This document shows positions 24,146 through 33,731 of a stretch of 64,000 nucleotides of DNA, in pieces. Origin of the DNA: Dolomitihabitans soli (lineage in GTDB: Bacteria; Actinomycetota; Actinomycetes; Streptosporangiales; Streptosporangiaceae); the NCBI RefSeq assembly GCF_022213955.1, contig NZ_JAKNTW010000018.1, forward strand, positions 124,001 to 188,000, read 5' to 3'. How positions within the stretch are numbered: position 1 is the stretch's first letter; each line of letters begins with the position of its first letter. The notes under the pieces are model-generated. The model saw nothing but the letters and a program-made list of their open reading frames with translations. It made no database searches and was not told the DNA's origin. The position numbers and the translations under genes are program-made.

Positions 24146-25630
24146 GTGTCCCCCTTGCCGCCCCCGTTCGTCCCGCACGCCGCCGACCTCGTCGTCTTCG
24201 GTGGCACCGGCGACCTGTCGATGCGGAAGCTGATCCCCGCCCTGTACCACAGCGACCGTGACGGCCGGCTGGCCCCCGAGACGCGCATCATCGCGCTGTC
24301 ACGCGGCGGCCTGACCGACGCAGACTTCCGCGGCAAGGTGGACGCCGAGGTGCACACCGCCGGGGCCGTGCCGGCCGAGGACCCCGAGGGCTGGCAGCGC
24401 TTCCTCCACCGGCTCCACCACGTGACCGTCGACGTGGGCGGAGACGCCGCCGGCGGCTGGACCGAACTGGCCGCCCTGCTCCACGGACACGAGCAGCGTG
24501 ACCGGGTCTTCTACCTGGCCAGCCCGCCGATGACCTTCGGCCCGTTCTGCCGGGAGGCGGACGCGGCCGGGCTGGTGACGCCGCGTTCGCGGGTCGTGCT
24601 GGAGAAGCCGCTCGGGCGCGACCTGGCCAGCGCCCAGGCCATCAACGACGAGGTCGGCGAGATCTTCGAAGAGGCGCAGATCTTCCGGATCGACCACTAC
24701 CTCGGCAAGGAGACCGTGCAGAACCTGCTGGTCCTCCGCTTCGCCAACGCCTTCCTCGAACCGATCTGGAACTCCCTCTGGATCGACCACGTGCAGATCA
24801 CCGTCGCCGAGACCGTCGGCACGCCCGGCCGGCGCGGGTACTACGACCACGCGGGGGCGCTGCGCGACATGGTGCAGAACCACCTGCTGCAACTGCTGTG
24901 CCTGGTCGCCATGGAGCCGCCGTCGCGCAACGACCGCGAGTCGATCCGCGACGAGAAGGTCAAGGTGCTGCAGTCGCTGAGACCGATCACCGGCACCGAG
25001 GCCGACCGGTTCACCGTGCGCGGCCAGTACACCGAAGGGCCGGGGATGCCCGGCTACCTGGAGGAGCCGGCGAGCACCCCGCCGACCGACGCCTCCCGGC
25101 AGGTGGAGACCTACGCCGCGATCCGCGCCGAGGTCAAGAACTGGCGCTGGGCCGGAGTCCCCTTCTACTTGCGCACGGGCAAGCGGCTGCCGAGCCGCCG
25201 GTCGGAGATCGTGGTGCAGTTCAAGGACGTGCCCCACTCGATCTTCCCCGGCGGCGCCCCGAACCGGCTGGTGCTGCGGCTACAGCCGAGCGAGGGCATC
25301 CACCTGCACATCATGGCCAAGGAGCCGGGGGCGGGCGAGATCGCGCTGCGCCCGGTGCCGTTGAGCCTCAGCTTCGCGCAGACCTTCGCCACCCGGGTCC
25401 CCGAAGCCTACGAGCGGCTGCTCATGGACGTGCTGAGCGGCAACCCGACGCTGTTCATGCGCCGCGACGAGGTGGAGGCGGCCTGGCGGTGGATCGACCC
25501 GATCCTCGCCACCTGGGAGGCGAACGGCACGCCGCCCGAGCCCTACCCGGCGGGCAGCTCCGGCCCCGCCTCGGCACACGAACTACTCGCCCGCAGCGAC
25601 CGCACCTGGCATGAGGAGGACTTGGCGTGA
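24146..25630 (+). CDS. zwf: Glucose-6-phosphate 1-dehydrogenase
   Basis: Zwf oxidises glucose 6-phosphate to 6-phosphogluconolactone with NAD(P)+. The 494-residue product has the dinucleotide site [13 protein letters not shown], the active-site motif [10 protein letters not shown] and the conserved C-terminal half ([10 protein letters not shown]). The GTG start at 24146 follows GGAG. It is the first gene of a four-gene Entner-Doudoroff operon, with its stop overlapping edd as GTGA. No gene for 6-phosphogluconolactonase or 6-phosphogluconate dehydrogenase is nearby, so here the product goes to edd. Confidence 0.97.
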   Translation: MSPLPPPFVPHAADLVVFGGTGDLSMRKLIPALYHSDRDGRLAPETRIIALSRGGLTDADFRGKVDAEVHTAGAVPAEDPEGWQRFLHRLHHVTVDVGGDAAGGWTELAALLHGHEQRDRVFYLASPPMTFGPFCREADAAGLVTPRSRVVLEKPLGRDLASAQAINDEVGEIFEEAQIFRIDHYLGKETVQNLLVLRFANAFLEPIWNSLWIDHVQITVAETVGTPGRRGYYDHAGALRDMVQNHLLQLLCLVAMEPPSRNDRESIRDEKVKVLQSLRPITGTEADRFTVRGQYTEGPGMPGYLEEPASTPPTDASRQVETYAAIRAEVKNWRWAGVPFYLRTGKRLPSRRSEIVVQFKDVPHSIFPGGAPNRLVLRLQPSEGIHLHIMAKEPGAGEIALRPVPLSLSFAQTFATRVPEAYERLLMDVLSGNPTLFMRRDEVEAAWRWIDPILATWEANGTPPEPYPAGSSGPASAHELLARSDRTWHEEDLA

Positions 25631-27474
25631 ACAGGATCGTCGAAGAGGTCACGGACAGGATGCGGACGCGCAGCCTCGCCAGCCGTACCGCCTATCTGAA
25701 GCGGATCGAAGTGGCCGCGCGGGAGGCACGGGAGCGCGGTCCGGCGCGGGCCTCGCTGGGGTGCGCCAACCTGGCGCACGGCTTCGCGGGCAGCCCGGCC
25801 GAGGACAAGCGCGACCTGCGCGGCTCGGCCAAGCCCGGCGTCGCCATTGTGACCAGCTACAACGACATGCTGTCCGCGCACCAGCCGTACGAGACCTACC
25901 CGCGGGCGCTGAAGGACGCGGTCCGGGCGGCGGGCGGGGTGGCACAGGTCGCCGGTGGCGTGCCCGCGATGTGCGACGGCATCACGCAGGGGCGGGCCGG
26001 CATGGAGCTGTCGCTCTACAGCCGTGAGGTGATCGCGATGGCCACCGCCATCGCGCTGTCGCACGACATGTTCGACTCCTCGCTGATGCTGGGCGTGTGC
26101 GACAAGATCGTGCCCGGCCTGCTGATCGGCGCGTTGCACTTCGGCCACCTGCCCGCCGTGTTCGTCCCGGCCGGGCCGATGACCTCCGGCCTGCCCAACA
26201 AGGTGAAGGCGCGCAGCCGCCAGCTCTTCGCCGAGGGCCGGATCGACAGAGGCGAGATGCTCGACGCCGAGGCGAAGTCGTACCACTCCCCCGGCACCTG
26301 CACCTTCTACGGCACCGCCAACTCCAACCAGGTCCTCGTCGAGGTCATGGGGCTGCACCTGCCCGGCTCGACCTTCATCAACCCGCACACCGAACTGCGC
26401 CAGGCGCTCACCCGGGCGGCGGGCTCCCGCGCGGTCGAGCTGACCGTGCACGGGCGGGAGTACACCCCGGCCGGGCATGTCGTGGACGAGCGGGCGATCG
26501 TCAACGCCGTCGTGGCGCTGCTGGCGACGGGCGGCTCCACCAACCACACCCTGCACCTGGTCGCCATCGCCGCGGCGGCCGGCATCGAGCTGCTCTGGGA
26601 CGACCTGGCCGCGCTGTCGAAGGTGGTGCCGCTGCTGACCCGGATGTATCCCAACGGCGAGGCCGACGTGAACCACTTCCAGGCCGCAGGCGGCATGCAG
26701 GTGCTGATCGGCGATCTGCTGGACGCCGGGCTGCTGCACGGCGACGTGCTCACGGTGGCCGGCCGGGGGCTGGACCACTACCGCTCGGCCCCCGAGCTGA
26801 AGGAGGACGGCGGCCTGGTCTGGGAGGAGCGGACCACCGGCAGCGGCGACCTCGGCGTGCTGCGCCCGGTGGCCGACCCGTTCTCCGCCGACAGCGGCAT
26901 CCACATGATCAGCGGGAACCTCGGCCGCGCCGTCAGCAAGGTGTCCGCGGTCAAGCCCGAGCACCTGCTGATCGAGGCGCCCGCCAAGGTCTTCGAGGAC
27001 CAGCTCGAACTGCTGAGCGCCTTCGAGGCCGGCGAGCTCGACGGGCAGGACTTCGTCGCCGTCATCCGGCACCAGGGACCCAGTGCGAACGGCATGCCCG
27101 AGCTGCACAAGCTCACCTCGCCGCTCGCCGTGCTGCTGGATCGGGGACAGCGGGTCGCGATCGTCACCGACGGCCGGATGTCGGGCGCGTCCGGCAAGGT
27201 GCCCGCCGCGATCCACCTCTCTCCGGAGGCCGCGCGCGGCGGCCCGATCGGGCTGGTCCGCGAGGGCGACCCGATCAGGCTCGACTCGGCGCAGGGGACC
27301 CTGGACCTCCTCGTGGCGGAGGAGGAGCTCGCCCGCCGCACCCCCGAGGGCGCGCCGCTCACCGACGCGCAGTGGGTGGGCACCGGCCGCGAGCTGTTCG
27401 CGGCGTTCCGCGCGGCGTCGGCACCCGCCGAACGCGGCGCGGGGATCTTCGCCCTGAACGGCGCGGCCCGTTGA
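25627..27474 (+). CDS. edd: 6-phosphogluconate dehydratase
   Basis: Edd removes water from 6-phosphogluconate to give 2-keto-3-deoxy-6-phosphogluconate, the first unique step of the Entner-Doudoroff pathway. The 615-residue product is full length for the IlvD/Edd family, which uses an iron-sulfur cluster. IlvD/Edd features seen are [36 protein letters not shown] and [14 protein letters not shown]. The GTG start at 25627 overlaps the zwf stop. The end overlaps the glk start as TTGA. Edd rather than dihydroxy-acid dehydratase is favoured by length and by the operon. Confidence 0.95.
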   Translation: MNRIVEEVTDRMRTRSLASRTAYLKRIEVAAREARERGPARASLGCANLAHGFAGSPAEDKRDLRGSAKPGVAIVTSYNDMLSAHQPYETYPRALKDAVRAAGGVAQVAGGVPAMCDGITQGRAGMELSLYSREVIAMATAIALSHDMFDSSLMLGVCDKIVPGLLIGALHFGHLPAVFVPAGPMTSGLPNKVKARSRQLFAEGRIDRGEMLDAEAKSYHSPGTCTFYGTANSNQVLVEVMGLHLPGSTFINPHTELRQALTRAAGSRAVELTVHGREYTPAGHVVDERAIVNAVVALLATGGSTNHTLHLVAIAAAAGIELLWDDLAALSKVVPLLTRMYPNGEADVNHFQAAGGMQVLIGDLLDAGLLHGDVLTVAGRGLDHYRSAPELKEDGGLVWEERTTGSGDLGVLRPVADPFSADSGIHMISGNLGRAVSKVSAVKPEHLLIEAPAKVFEDQLELLSAFEAGELDGQDFVAVIRHQGPSANGMPELHKLTSPLAVLLDRGQRVAIVTDGRMSGASGKVPAAIHLSPEAARGGPIGLVREGDPIRLDSAQGTLDLLVAEEELARRTPEGAPLTDAQWVGTGRELFAAFRAASAPAERGAGIFALNGAAR

Positions 27475-28436
27475 CCCATCCCGCACTTCCCTGGCTCGTC
27501 GCCGACATCGGCGGCACCAATGCCCGCTTCGGCCTGGTCACCCGGCCGGACGGGCATCCGGAGGCGATCGCCGTCCTGCGCGTGGCCGATCACGAGGGCC
27601 TGCCCGAAGCCGTAGCCGCCTATCTCGCAGATCATGCGGGCGGAGTTCGGCCGGGCGCGGCATGCCTCGCGATCGCGGGACCGGTGGACGGCGACCGCTA
27701 CCACCTCACCAACGCCGCCTGGTCGGGGTCGGCCCGCGACCTCGGTGTGCCCGGCGCGGTGCTGCTCAACGACTTCGAGGCGCTGGCGTTCGCCCTGCCG
27801 TACCTCGAAGACGACATGCTGATGTCGCTGGGCGGCCCGGAGCCGGTGCGGGGGGTGAAGGCCGTGCTCGGGCCCGGCACCGGGCTGGGCGTCTCGGGGC
27901 TGGTACCGGCGGGCGGCGAGTGGGTGCCGATCGCGTGCGAGGGCGGCCACGTGACCGCGCCGGTCGTGACCGAACGCGAGATCGAGGTCGTGCGCGCCCT
28001 GCGCGCGCAGGGCAGGGAGGTCATCGTGGCCGAGCACCTGCTGTCCGGCCCGGGGCTGAGCCGGCTGCACCACGGGCTGGCGCTGGTCGACGGCGTCGCG
28101 GCCACCCCCCTGCCCGCCTCGGAGATCGTGCTGCGCCGGGACGACACGCGGTGCGCCGAGACGATCGAGGTGTTCTGCGGGCTGCTCGGCAGCTTCGCGG
28201 GGAACACCGCGCTGACCCTCGGCGCCCGAGGCGGCGTCTATCTCGGCGGCGGCGTGCTGCCCCGGATCGCCGACCGGCTGCGCGCCAGCGACTTCCGCCG
28301 CAGGTTCGAACTCACCCCCGACCTGGGCGACTATCTGACCGCCATCCCGACCCGCCTGATCGTCGGCGGTCATCCGGCGCTCCTGGGAGCGGCGGCGTGC
28401 CTGGTCCAGCGATCGGCCAGAATGGAATTGACATGA
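27471..28436 (+). CDS. glk: Glucokinase (non-ROK, Glk family)
   Basis: Glk phosphorylates glucose with ATP to feed zwf. The 321-residue enzyme starts at TTG 27471, whose last bases are the edd stop (TTGA). It has the ATP/phosphate-binding strand [12 protein letters not shown], the sugar site LLNDFEAL, and [11 protein letters not shown]. This is the Glk family typical of proteobacteria, whereas most actinobacterial glucokinases belong to the ROK family. It may therefore have moved together with the rest of the operon. A longer frame reading upstream through edd is an artefact. Confidence 0.92.
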   Translation: MTHPALPWLVADIGGTNARFGLVTRPDGHPEAIAVLRVADHEGLPEAVAAYLADHAGGVRPGAACLAIAGPVDGDRYHLTNAAWSGSARDLGVPGAVLLNDFEALAFALPYLEDDMLMSLGGPEPVRGVKAVLGPGTGLGVSGLVPAGGEWVPIACEGGHVTAPVVTEREIEVVRALRAQGREVIVAEHLLSGPGLSRLHHGLALVDGVAATPLPASEIVLRRDDTRCAETIEVFCGLLGSFAGNTALTLGARGGVYLGGGVLPRIADRLRASDFRRRFELTPDLGDYLTAIPTRLIVGGHPALLGAAACLVQRSARMELT

Positions 28437-29062
28437 CTCTGGAGGACCGGATGAGCCTGCTCGACCTCGCCCCCGTGGTGCCCGTCGTCGTCATCGACGA
28501 TCTGGAGACCGCGGTACCCATGGCCCGCGCGCTGGTCGCGGGCGGGCTGCCGGTGATCGAGGTCACCCTGCGCACGGCCCCCGCCCTGGAGGCCGTCGCC
28601 AGGATCGCCGCCGAGGTTCCCGACGCGGTGATCGGCACGGGCACCGTGCGCACCGCCGACGACGTGACGGCCTCGATCAAGGCCGGCGCGAAGTTCCTGG
28701 TCAGCCCGGGGACGACGCCCGCGCTGACCACCGCGCTGCTGGCGAGCGGCGTGCCCTTCCTCCCGGGGGCGGCCACCGCGTCGGAGGTGCTGGCCCTCGC
28801 CGAGCAGGGGATCACCGAGATGAAGTTCTTCCCCGCCGAGGCCGCCGGCGGCCTGCCGTACCTCAAGGCGCTGTCGGGGCCGGTGCCCGAGGTGCGGTTC
28901 TGCCCCACGGGGGGCATCCGGCTGGAGACCGCGCCCGCCTACCTGGCCCTGCCCAACGTGGGCTGTGTGGGCGGCACCTGGCTCACCCCCGCCGACGCTC
29001 TCGCGAGCCGCGACTTCGCCCGCGTGGAGAAGCTCGCGGCGCAGGCGGCGGCGCTGAGATAG
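28433..29062 (+). CDS. eda: KDPG aldolase (2-keto-3-deoxy-6-phosphogluconate aldolase)
   Basis: Eda splits KDPG to pyruvate and glyceraldehyde 3-phosphate through a Schiff base. The 209-residue TIM-barrel has the catalytic lysine K131 in EMKFFPAE, E43 in IEVTLRT, and GATASEV and CPTGGI phosphate-site loops. The ATG at 28433 overlaps the glk stop (ATGA); an internal ATG at 28451 with a GGAGG site ahead is an alternative. A rho-independent terminator at 29193 closes the operon. Confidence 0.95.
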   Translation: MTLEDRMSLLDLAPVVPVVVIDDLETAVPMARALVAGGLPVIEVTLRTAPALEAVARIAAEVPDAVIGTGTVRTADDVTASIKAGAKFLVSPGTTPALTTALLASGVPFLPGAATASEVLALAEQGITEMKFFPAEAAGGLPYLKALSGPVPEVRFCPTGGIRLETAPAYLALPNVGCVGGTWLTPADALASRDFARVEKLAAQAAALR

Positions 29063-29114
29063 GCGACGCCGGCCGGGCTCCTTCCGCTCTCGGCCCCGCC
29101 GACGTGCCAGGCGC

Positions 29115-29154
29115 GGAAGGCGGGGCCCTGTTCGCGGGCGACCACCAGGCAGAG
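29115..29154. repeat. 40-bp exact duplicate of an ACT-gene segment
   Basis: These 40 bases are identical to 33040-33079, which encode CLVVAREQGPAF near the end of the ACT-domain gene at 32954-33586. Here they lie in non-coding DNA after eda, in the same orientation. On the minus strand the same peptide can be read, but it has no gene around it. This looks like the remnant of a duplicated gene end or a recombination scar. Confidence 0.85.
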
Positions 29155-29192
29155 GACGGCGCCGCGACCCGGTGCCGTCCTCAAGGTTGCAC

Positions 29193-29230
29193 GGCCCGTG
29201 GCCGCCGCACCATGCGGCCACGGGCCTTTT
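29193..29230 (+). terminator. Rho-independent terminator after eda
   Basis: A perfect 13-bp stem (29193-29205 with 29214-29226) with an 8-nt loop is followed by TTTT on the plus strand. It ends the zwf-edd-glk-eda transcript and lies just outside the stop codon of the convergent PfkB gene. Confidence 0.9.
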
Positions 29231-29246
29231 CTCATCGGAGGACTGC

Positions 29247-30137
29247 TCACCCGGCCTGGGTGAGCAGTTCCTTCTCGGTGATCGGATTCTCGTGGGTGCC
29301 GGCCGAGACGCAGGCGTGGGCCCCGGCGACGGCGCCCAGCCGCATGCACTCGCTCTCGCCGTGGCCCCGCAGCCGGCCGTAGAGGAACCCCGAGACGAAC
29401 GCGTCGCCGGCGCCGTTGCTGTCGGCGACCGGGCCGGGCAGCGGGGCGGCGGGCTGGTGGTGCAGGGTGTCGCCGGCACGGGTCAGCAGGTAGGCTCCCT
29501 CGGCTCCGGCCGTGCACAGGACGGCCTCGGCCCGCCCCTTCGCCAGGATGTCGCGCATGGTGGCCTCGACGTCGGTGAGCGCGGTCGAGGAGAGGAAGAC
29601 CAGGTCGGATTCGTAGGCGAAGTCCTTGTGATGGTCGTTGCGGCCGTCCCAGTCGTGCAGGTCGGTCGAGCAGGGAACGCCCAGCTCGCGGATCTCCGGG
29701 TAGAGATGGCGGGAGAAGTCGTTGATCGACAGGTGTACGTGCCGGGCCTGGCCGAGCGCGGCGCGGTAGTAGTCCGGCGAGAGTCGCTCGCCCTGCGTCT
29801 CACGCGGGTCGAACAACGACAGCCGGCGCCCGTCCGGGCCGACGAGCAGTACGCTGCGCCGGGTGCCCGCGGGCGAGGTCTCCCAGCTGAAATCGACGTC
29901 CCGGGCGGCGAGCACGTCACGGATCAGACGGCCCTGCGGGTCGTCGCCGATGATGTCGGCCAGCCGCACCCGCAGGCCGAGCGCCTGGCAGCCGAGCGCG
30001 ACGCCCGAGCCGGTGTTGCCGATCCGGTCGATCACGGGCGGCACGGCGTAGGTGTCGGCGTACGGCAGGGGCAGCTCGGGCACGTAGACGGTCGTGTCGA
30101 CGCCCGTGCCCCCGATCACCAGCACATCGAGGTTCAA
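29247..30137 (-). CDS. PfkB-family carbohydrate kinase
   Basis: The 296-residue sugar or nucleoside kinase is of the ribokinase fold. The C-terminal signature with the catalytic aspartate reads DSNGAGDAFVSGF and the N-terminal glycine motif is IGNTGSGVALG. The TTG start at 30137 follows AAGGAG. It begins 15 nt after the LacI regulator at 30153-31172 and should be co-transcribed with it. The neighbours (LacI, MsiK-like ATPase, maltodextrin system) suggest a hexose or pentose substrate, but the family members are too varied to name it. Confidence 0.9.
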   Translation of the reverse strand: MNLDVLVIGGTGVDTTVYVPELPLPYADTYAVPPVIDRIGNTGSGVALGCQALGLRVRLADIIGDDPQGRLIRDVLAARDVDFSWETSPAGTRRSVLLVGPDGRRLSLFDPRETQGERLSPDYYRAALGQARHVHLSINDFSRHLYPEIRELGVPCSTDLHDWDGRNDHHKDFAYESDLVFLSSTALTDVEATMRDILAKGRAEAVLCTAGAEGAYLLTRAGDTLHHQPAAPLPGPVADSNGAGDAFVSGFLYGRLRGHGESECMRLGAVAGAHACVSAGTHENPITEKELLTQAG

Positions 30138-30152
30138 TCGGTCTCCTTCTGT

Positions 30153-31172
30153 TCAGCGGTTGACCAGCGGGCCGGAGCCGGTGGAGCCGCGTACCACGAG
30201 TTCCGGCTGGAAGACGAGCTCGACGTGCTTGGCCGGGGCTCCGTTGATCTCCTCCAGCAGGGTTTCGACGGCCGCCGCGGCCATCGCTCCGATCGGCTTT
30301 CGCACGGTGGTGAGCGGCGGGTCGGTGAAGGCGATCAGCGGCGAGTCGTCGAACCCGACCACCGACACCTCGCCGGGGACGGCCAGTCCCTGGGCCCGGC
30401 AGGCGCGGATGGCGCCCAGCGCCATCAGGTCGCTCGCGCAGACGATGCCCGTGCAGCCGCGTTCGAGCAGCACGCCCGCCGCCGCCTGCCCGCCTTCGAC
30501 GGAGAACAGCGAGTGCGCGACCAGATCCTCCTCCATCACGCCGAGCAGCCTGGTCATCGCCTGCCGGTAGCCCTCGATCTTGCGGATCACCGGCACGAAC
30601 CTGCGGGGCCCTACGGCGAGGCCGATCCGCTCGTGCCCGAGGTCCACCAGGTGTTGCACGGCCAGGCGGGAGGAGAGCCGATCGTCGGGCGAGATGAAGG
30701 GGGCCTGGATCCGGTCGTTGTAGCCGTCGACGAGGACGATCGGCAGGCCTCTGTCGATCAGCCTGGTGTAGCGGTCCATCCGGGCGGTGGTGTCGGCGTG
30801 CAGGCCGGAGACGAACACGATGCCGCTGACCCCGCGGTCGAGCAGCAGGTCGGTGAACTCGTCCTCCGGCGCGCCGCCGGGAAGCTGGGTGCACAGCACC
30901 GGGGTGTAGCCGTGCTGGGTCAGGGCCTTCTCCACGGCCTGCGCGAAGGCCGGGAAGATCGGGTTGTCCAGCTCCGGGGTGACCAGGCCGATCAGGCCGT
31001 TGCTGCGCTGCCGCAGCCGCTGCGGGCGCTCGTAGCCCATCAGGTCGAGCGCGGCGAGCACCGCCTGCCGGGTGGCGGCGGACACCCCCGGCTTGCCGTT
31101 CAGAACCCGGCTGACCGTGGCCTCACTGACCCCTGCCTGGGCTGCGATGTCGGAGAGCCGGGTGCCGTTCAT
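30153..31172 (-). CDS. LacI-family transcriptional regulator (copy 1)
   Basis: The 339-residue repressor has the LacI headpiece (LSDIAAQAGVSEATVSRVLNG) and a periplasmic-binding-like effector domain. It is a close paralogue of the regulator at 33732-34778; the recognition helices are identical and long stretches such as TPELDNPIFPAFAQA match. ATG 31172 has no ribosome site, but TAAAGT ends 7 nt ahead, indicating a leaderless mRNA. It diverges from the MsiK-like ATPase gene and leads into the PfkB kinase. A 23-bp palindrome at 31301-31323 lies between the divergent genes. Confidence 0.93.
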   Translation of the reverse strand: MNGTRLSDIAAQAGVSEATVSRVLNGKPGVSAATRQAVLAALDLMGYERPQRLRQRSNGLIGLVTPELDNPIFPAFAQAVEKALTQHGYTPVLCTQLPGGAPEDEFTDLLLDRGVSGIVFVSGLHADTTARMDRYTRLIDRGLPIVLVDGYNDRIQAPFISPDDRLSSRLAVQHLVDLGHERIGLAVGPRRFVPVIRKIEGYRQAMTRLLGVMEEDLVAHSLFSVEGGQAAAGVLLERGCTGIVCASDLMALGAIRACRAQGLAVPGEVSVVGFDDSPLIAFTDPPLTTVRKPIGAMAAAAVETLLEEINGAPAKHVELVFQPELVVRGSTGSGPLVNR

Positions 31173-31179
31173 GAGGAGT

Positions 31180-31185
31180 ACTTTA
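31180..31185 (-). promoter_or_regulatory. -10 box of lacI copy 1, leaderless type
   Basis: On the minus strand TAAAGT is followed by 7 nt and ATG 31172. The bases just before the ATG are CTCCTC, the complement of a ribosome site, so leadered initiation is unlikely. Confidence 0.5.
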
Positions 31186-31300
31186 CGCGGGCCCCCCGCT
31201 CCGATTTCGCACCGGATCACCGGCAAGACATCCGACATAACGGACATGTAGCCCGAAGTATGGTAACCAAGTGGATGACAAAAGTGTGAACCCATAAATC

Positions 31301-31323
31301 GGTTGCCGAAAATTTCGGCAACC
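31301..31323. promoter_or_regulatory. 23-bp palindrome, probable LacI operator
   Basis: Two perfect 11-bp arms, GGTTGCCGAAA and TTTCGGCAACC, flank a central A. Related imperfect palindromes occur upstream of malE (around 39720-39742) and of the amylopullulanase (39892-39914). Position between lacI copy 1 and the MsiK-like gene makes it a likely operator for the LacI paralogues. The rest of the 473-bp spacer 31173-31645 holds no gene. Confidence 0.7.
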
Positions 31324-31426
31324 ACTTCCACGGCTGGGCGGACGCAGGTCAACATGGGAATGAGCTGGACGAACAGCCTAGCGGCAGACGCCGATCGTGG
31401 TGGGCGCGCACAGCTGCGGCCTGACT

Positions 31427-31440
31427 GCTAATGCATTAGC
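31427..31440. promoter_or_regulatory. 14-bp perfect palindrome
   Basis: GCTAATGCATTAGC is a perfect palindrome about 200 bp ahead of the MsiK-like gene. It differs from the GAAA-N-TTTC type palindromes nearby, so it may serve another regulator. No evidence beyond symmetry and position. Confidence 0.45.
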
Positions 31441-31645
31441 GGCCGACCGAAAAGACGCCTACGAAACATCACGGATACGAAAATTGTCTGCCATGTATGG
31501 ACACAGGCCGTCCCCGCGCGATGTACTACCTCATCAATCAGCACCGCCACAGCCGGCGTCTCTCGCCCGCCCTCCGACCTGCGGATCCGCGGCCCCACTG
31601 TGGGGGGGATGATCAGAACCTTCAGGATGCGGGCGGAGCAGACCA

Positions 31646-32938
31646 ATGAGTACGGTCGTCCTCGATGACGTGACCAAGGTGTACCCGGGTGGGCACCTAG
31701 CGGTCGATCGGCTGAGCCTGCGCGCCGAGAACGGCGAACTGCTCGTCCTGCTCGGCCCGTCCGGATGCGGTAAATCGACCCTGCTCAGGATGATCGCCGG
31801 TCTGGAGGACATCACCTCCGGCGACCTGTGGCTCGACGGGCGGATCGCCAACCACCTCGCGCCCCGCGACCGCGACGTGGCCATGGTCTTCCAGAACGGC
31901 GCCCTCTACCCGCACCGGACCGTGCGGGGCAACATCGCCTTCCCGCTGGAGATCGCCAAGGCCGACCCCGCGCTCGTCAAGGAACGCGTCACCGAACTGT
32001 CGAAGGCGCTGCACATCGACGAGACGCTGGAGCGCCGCCCTGGAACGCTCTCAGGCGGTCAGCGCCAGCGGGTGGCGATGGGCAGGGCGATCGTGCGCCA
32101 GCCGTCGTTGTTCCTGATGGACGAGCCGCTGTCCAACCTCGACGCCGGCATGCGCACCGAACTGCGGATGGAGATCTCCTCGCTGGTCCGCGCGCTGGGC
32201 GTGACCACGATCTACGTCACGCACGACCAGGTCGAGGCGCTCACCCTCGCCGACCGCATCGCCATCATGAACCGCGGCGTGCTGCAGGACGTCGGCACCC
32301 CCGGGCAGATCTACAACGACCCGGCGACCGCGTTCGTGGCCGCCTTCCTCAGCTCCCAGCAGATCAACCTGCTGGCCCCGCAGGTGCGCACCCCGCAGAA
32401 CGAGTACATCCTGCTCGACTTCGGCCCGCACCAGATCACCATCCCGTGGACCGATCCGCGCGCCTACGCGGTCTCCCAGCACACCGGCGGCCACATCATC
32501 GTGGGCATCAGGCCCGACGCCCTGGCCCCCGTCCCGGACACCTTCGACGGACCGTCCTTCCACGGCAGGGTCCGCACGCTTGAGTACCACGGCCACGAGT
32601 GGCTCGCCTACGTCGAAGCCGGGCTGCCCGCCGTCACGGTTCCCGAGCCCCCCGACCCGCGGGCCGCCGGTGGCCCCGCCGCCGCCGGGGCCACCGGCGG
32701 CAAGGCCCGTTCGATGATGCGCCGCCTGCTCTCGGGAGGCGCCGAGCCCGAGCCCGAGACACCGCCGGAGACCAACGGCCAGGCCCTCAGCGGCACCCAC
32801 CGCCGCGCCGACCTGATCGTCAGGCTCGGTTCCCGCCCCGTCTGGCGGGCGGGCGAGACCGCCAGAGTCGGCATCGACCTCAATCGCCTCATGCTCTTCA
32901 CCAGCGAGGGCAACCGCATCGACCCACCCCGTCGCTGA
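31646..32938 (+). CDS. MsiK/UgpC-type sugar ABC transporter ATPase
   Basis: This ATPase of 430 residues powers carbohydrate importers. It has Walker A GPSGCGKST, signature LSGGQRQRV, Walker B LFLMDEPL and the switch THD. The C-terminal regulatory OB-fold is interrupted by a Pro/Ala/Glu-rich insert of about 55 residues (about 332-386), a feature I do not expect in MsiK. GGAG precedes the ATG at 31646. The malEFG operon nearby lacks an ATPase, so this gene is its natural energiser and, as MsiK does in Streptomyces, may serve several importers. Confidence 0.92.
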   Translation: MSTVVLDDVTKVYPGGHLAVDRLSLRAENGELLVLLGPSGCGKSTLLRMIAGLEDITSGDLWLDGRIANHLAPRDRDVAMVFQNGALYPHRTVRGNIAFPLEIAKADPALVKERVTELSKALHIDETLERRPGTLSGGQRQRVAMGRAIVRQPSLFLMDEPLSNLDAGMRTELRMEISSLVRALGVTTIYVTHDQVEALTLADRIAIMNRGVLQDVGTPGQIYNDPATAFVAAFLSSQQINLLAPQVRTPQNEYILLDFGPHQITIPWTDPRAYAVSQHTGGHIIVGIRPDALAPVPDTFDGPSFHGRVRTLEYHGHEWLAYVEAGLPAVTVPEPPDPRAAGGPAAAGATGGKARSMMRRLLSGGAEPEPETPPETNGQALSGTHRRADLIVRLGSRPVWRAGETARVGIDLNRLMLFTSEGNRIDPPRR

Positions 32939-32953
32939 CGCCGGGAAGCTCGC

Positions 32954-33586
32954 TCAAGCCAGGGTACGGCTGGCGCCCGCGATGGCGAGCAGGGTGACGA
33001 TCTCCGCCACGCGGGCGATCCTGTCCAGCTCCGCGCGGTGGAAGGCGGGGCCCTGTTCGCGGGCGACCACCAGGCAGAGCCCGGCCCCCGTCAGCGGCAC
33101 GCTCATCAACCGCGTCTCCCCGTCCACGAACACGGCGGGACGCCGGACCGGTTCCACAGGCACGTAGGTCCGGGGCGTGCGCCAACTCCGGTGCACCACC
33201 GCGGGCGGCGGCGTCTCCGCCGTGACCACGGCCGCCCAGTCGGCCCCCGCGAGGTCGGGCACCGCGTCCGTGAGCGTCGCGAAGGCCCGCGCGGGATCGG
33301 TCACCACCTGCCTGAGCAGATCGTGGTCGGGGGCGGACCCGGGCACCTCCCTGGTCAGCCAGGCCCCCTCCACCTGCACCCCGGGCACCGCCGAGAGCCG
33401 GTCGCGCACATCCGCCACCACGGGCGGACCCGGCCAGGACACCGTGAAATCGTCCACGACCCTGCCACCCTCGCGCTCCAGGACGGTCACCTGGTGAATG
33501 TCCGCTCCCAGCGTCCCGAGAACCCTGGCCACCTGTCCGAGTGATCCCGGGCGGTCGGGAATCGACACTCGCAGCCGCATCAGCAT
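32954..33586 (-). CDS. ACT-domain protein
   Basis: The 210-residue soluble product has an N-terminal ACT domain (about 3-72: LRVSIPDRPGSLGQVARVLGTLGADIHQV), the usual small-ligand, often amino-acid-binding, regulatory fold. The remaining 135 residues resemble a degenerate GAF-like half (LCLVVAREQGPAFHRAELDRI) and carry no enzyme motif I can recognise. The ATG at 33586 is preceded by AGGGGGTG. It is tail-to-tail with the MsiK-like gene, 15 bp apart. A 40-bp piece of it is repeated after eda at 29115-29154. Confidence 0.8.
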   Translation of the reverse strand: MLMRLRVSIPDRPGSLGQVARVLGTLGADIHQVTVLEREGGRVVDDFTVSWPGPPVVADVRDRLSAVPGVQVEGAWLTREVPGSAPDHDLLRQVVTDPARAFATLTDAVPDLAGADWAAVVTAETPPPAVVHRSWRTPRTYVPVEPVRRPAVFVDGETRLMSVPLTGAGLCLVVAREQGPAFHRAELDRIARVAEIVTLLAIAGASRTLA

Positions 33587-33731
33587 CGCCCATCACCCCC
33601 TAACGACGACACAAACACTCTCGCACACAGGTTTCCACCGGATTCCAGGTACATGTCAGCCAAATTCCGCTCTGCCCCATGGCGGGCGGAACCGAATCCA
33701 GATCAGAATGCGGAACGCCCGGGCAGTACGG

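Noticed and set aside
26097-28436. Glucokinase extended far upstream through edd
   Set aside because: The upstream part is an out-of-frame reading of edd; a TTG at 27471 overlapping the edd stop gives a normal-length Glk.
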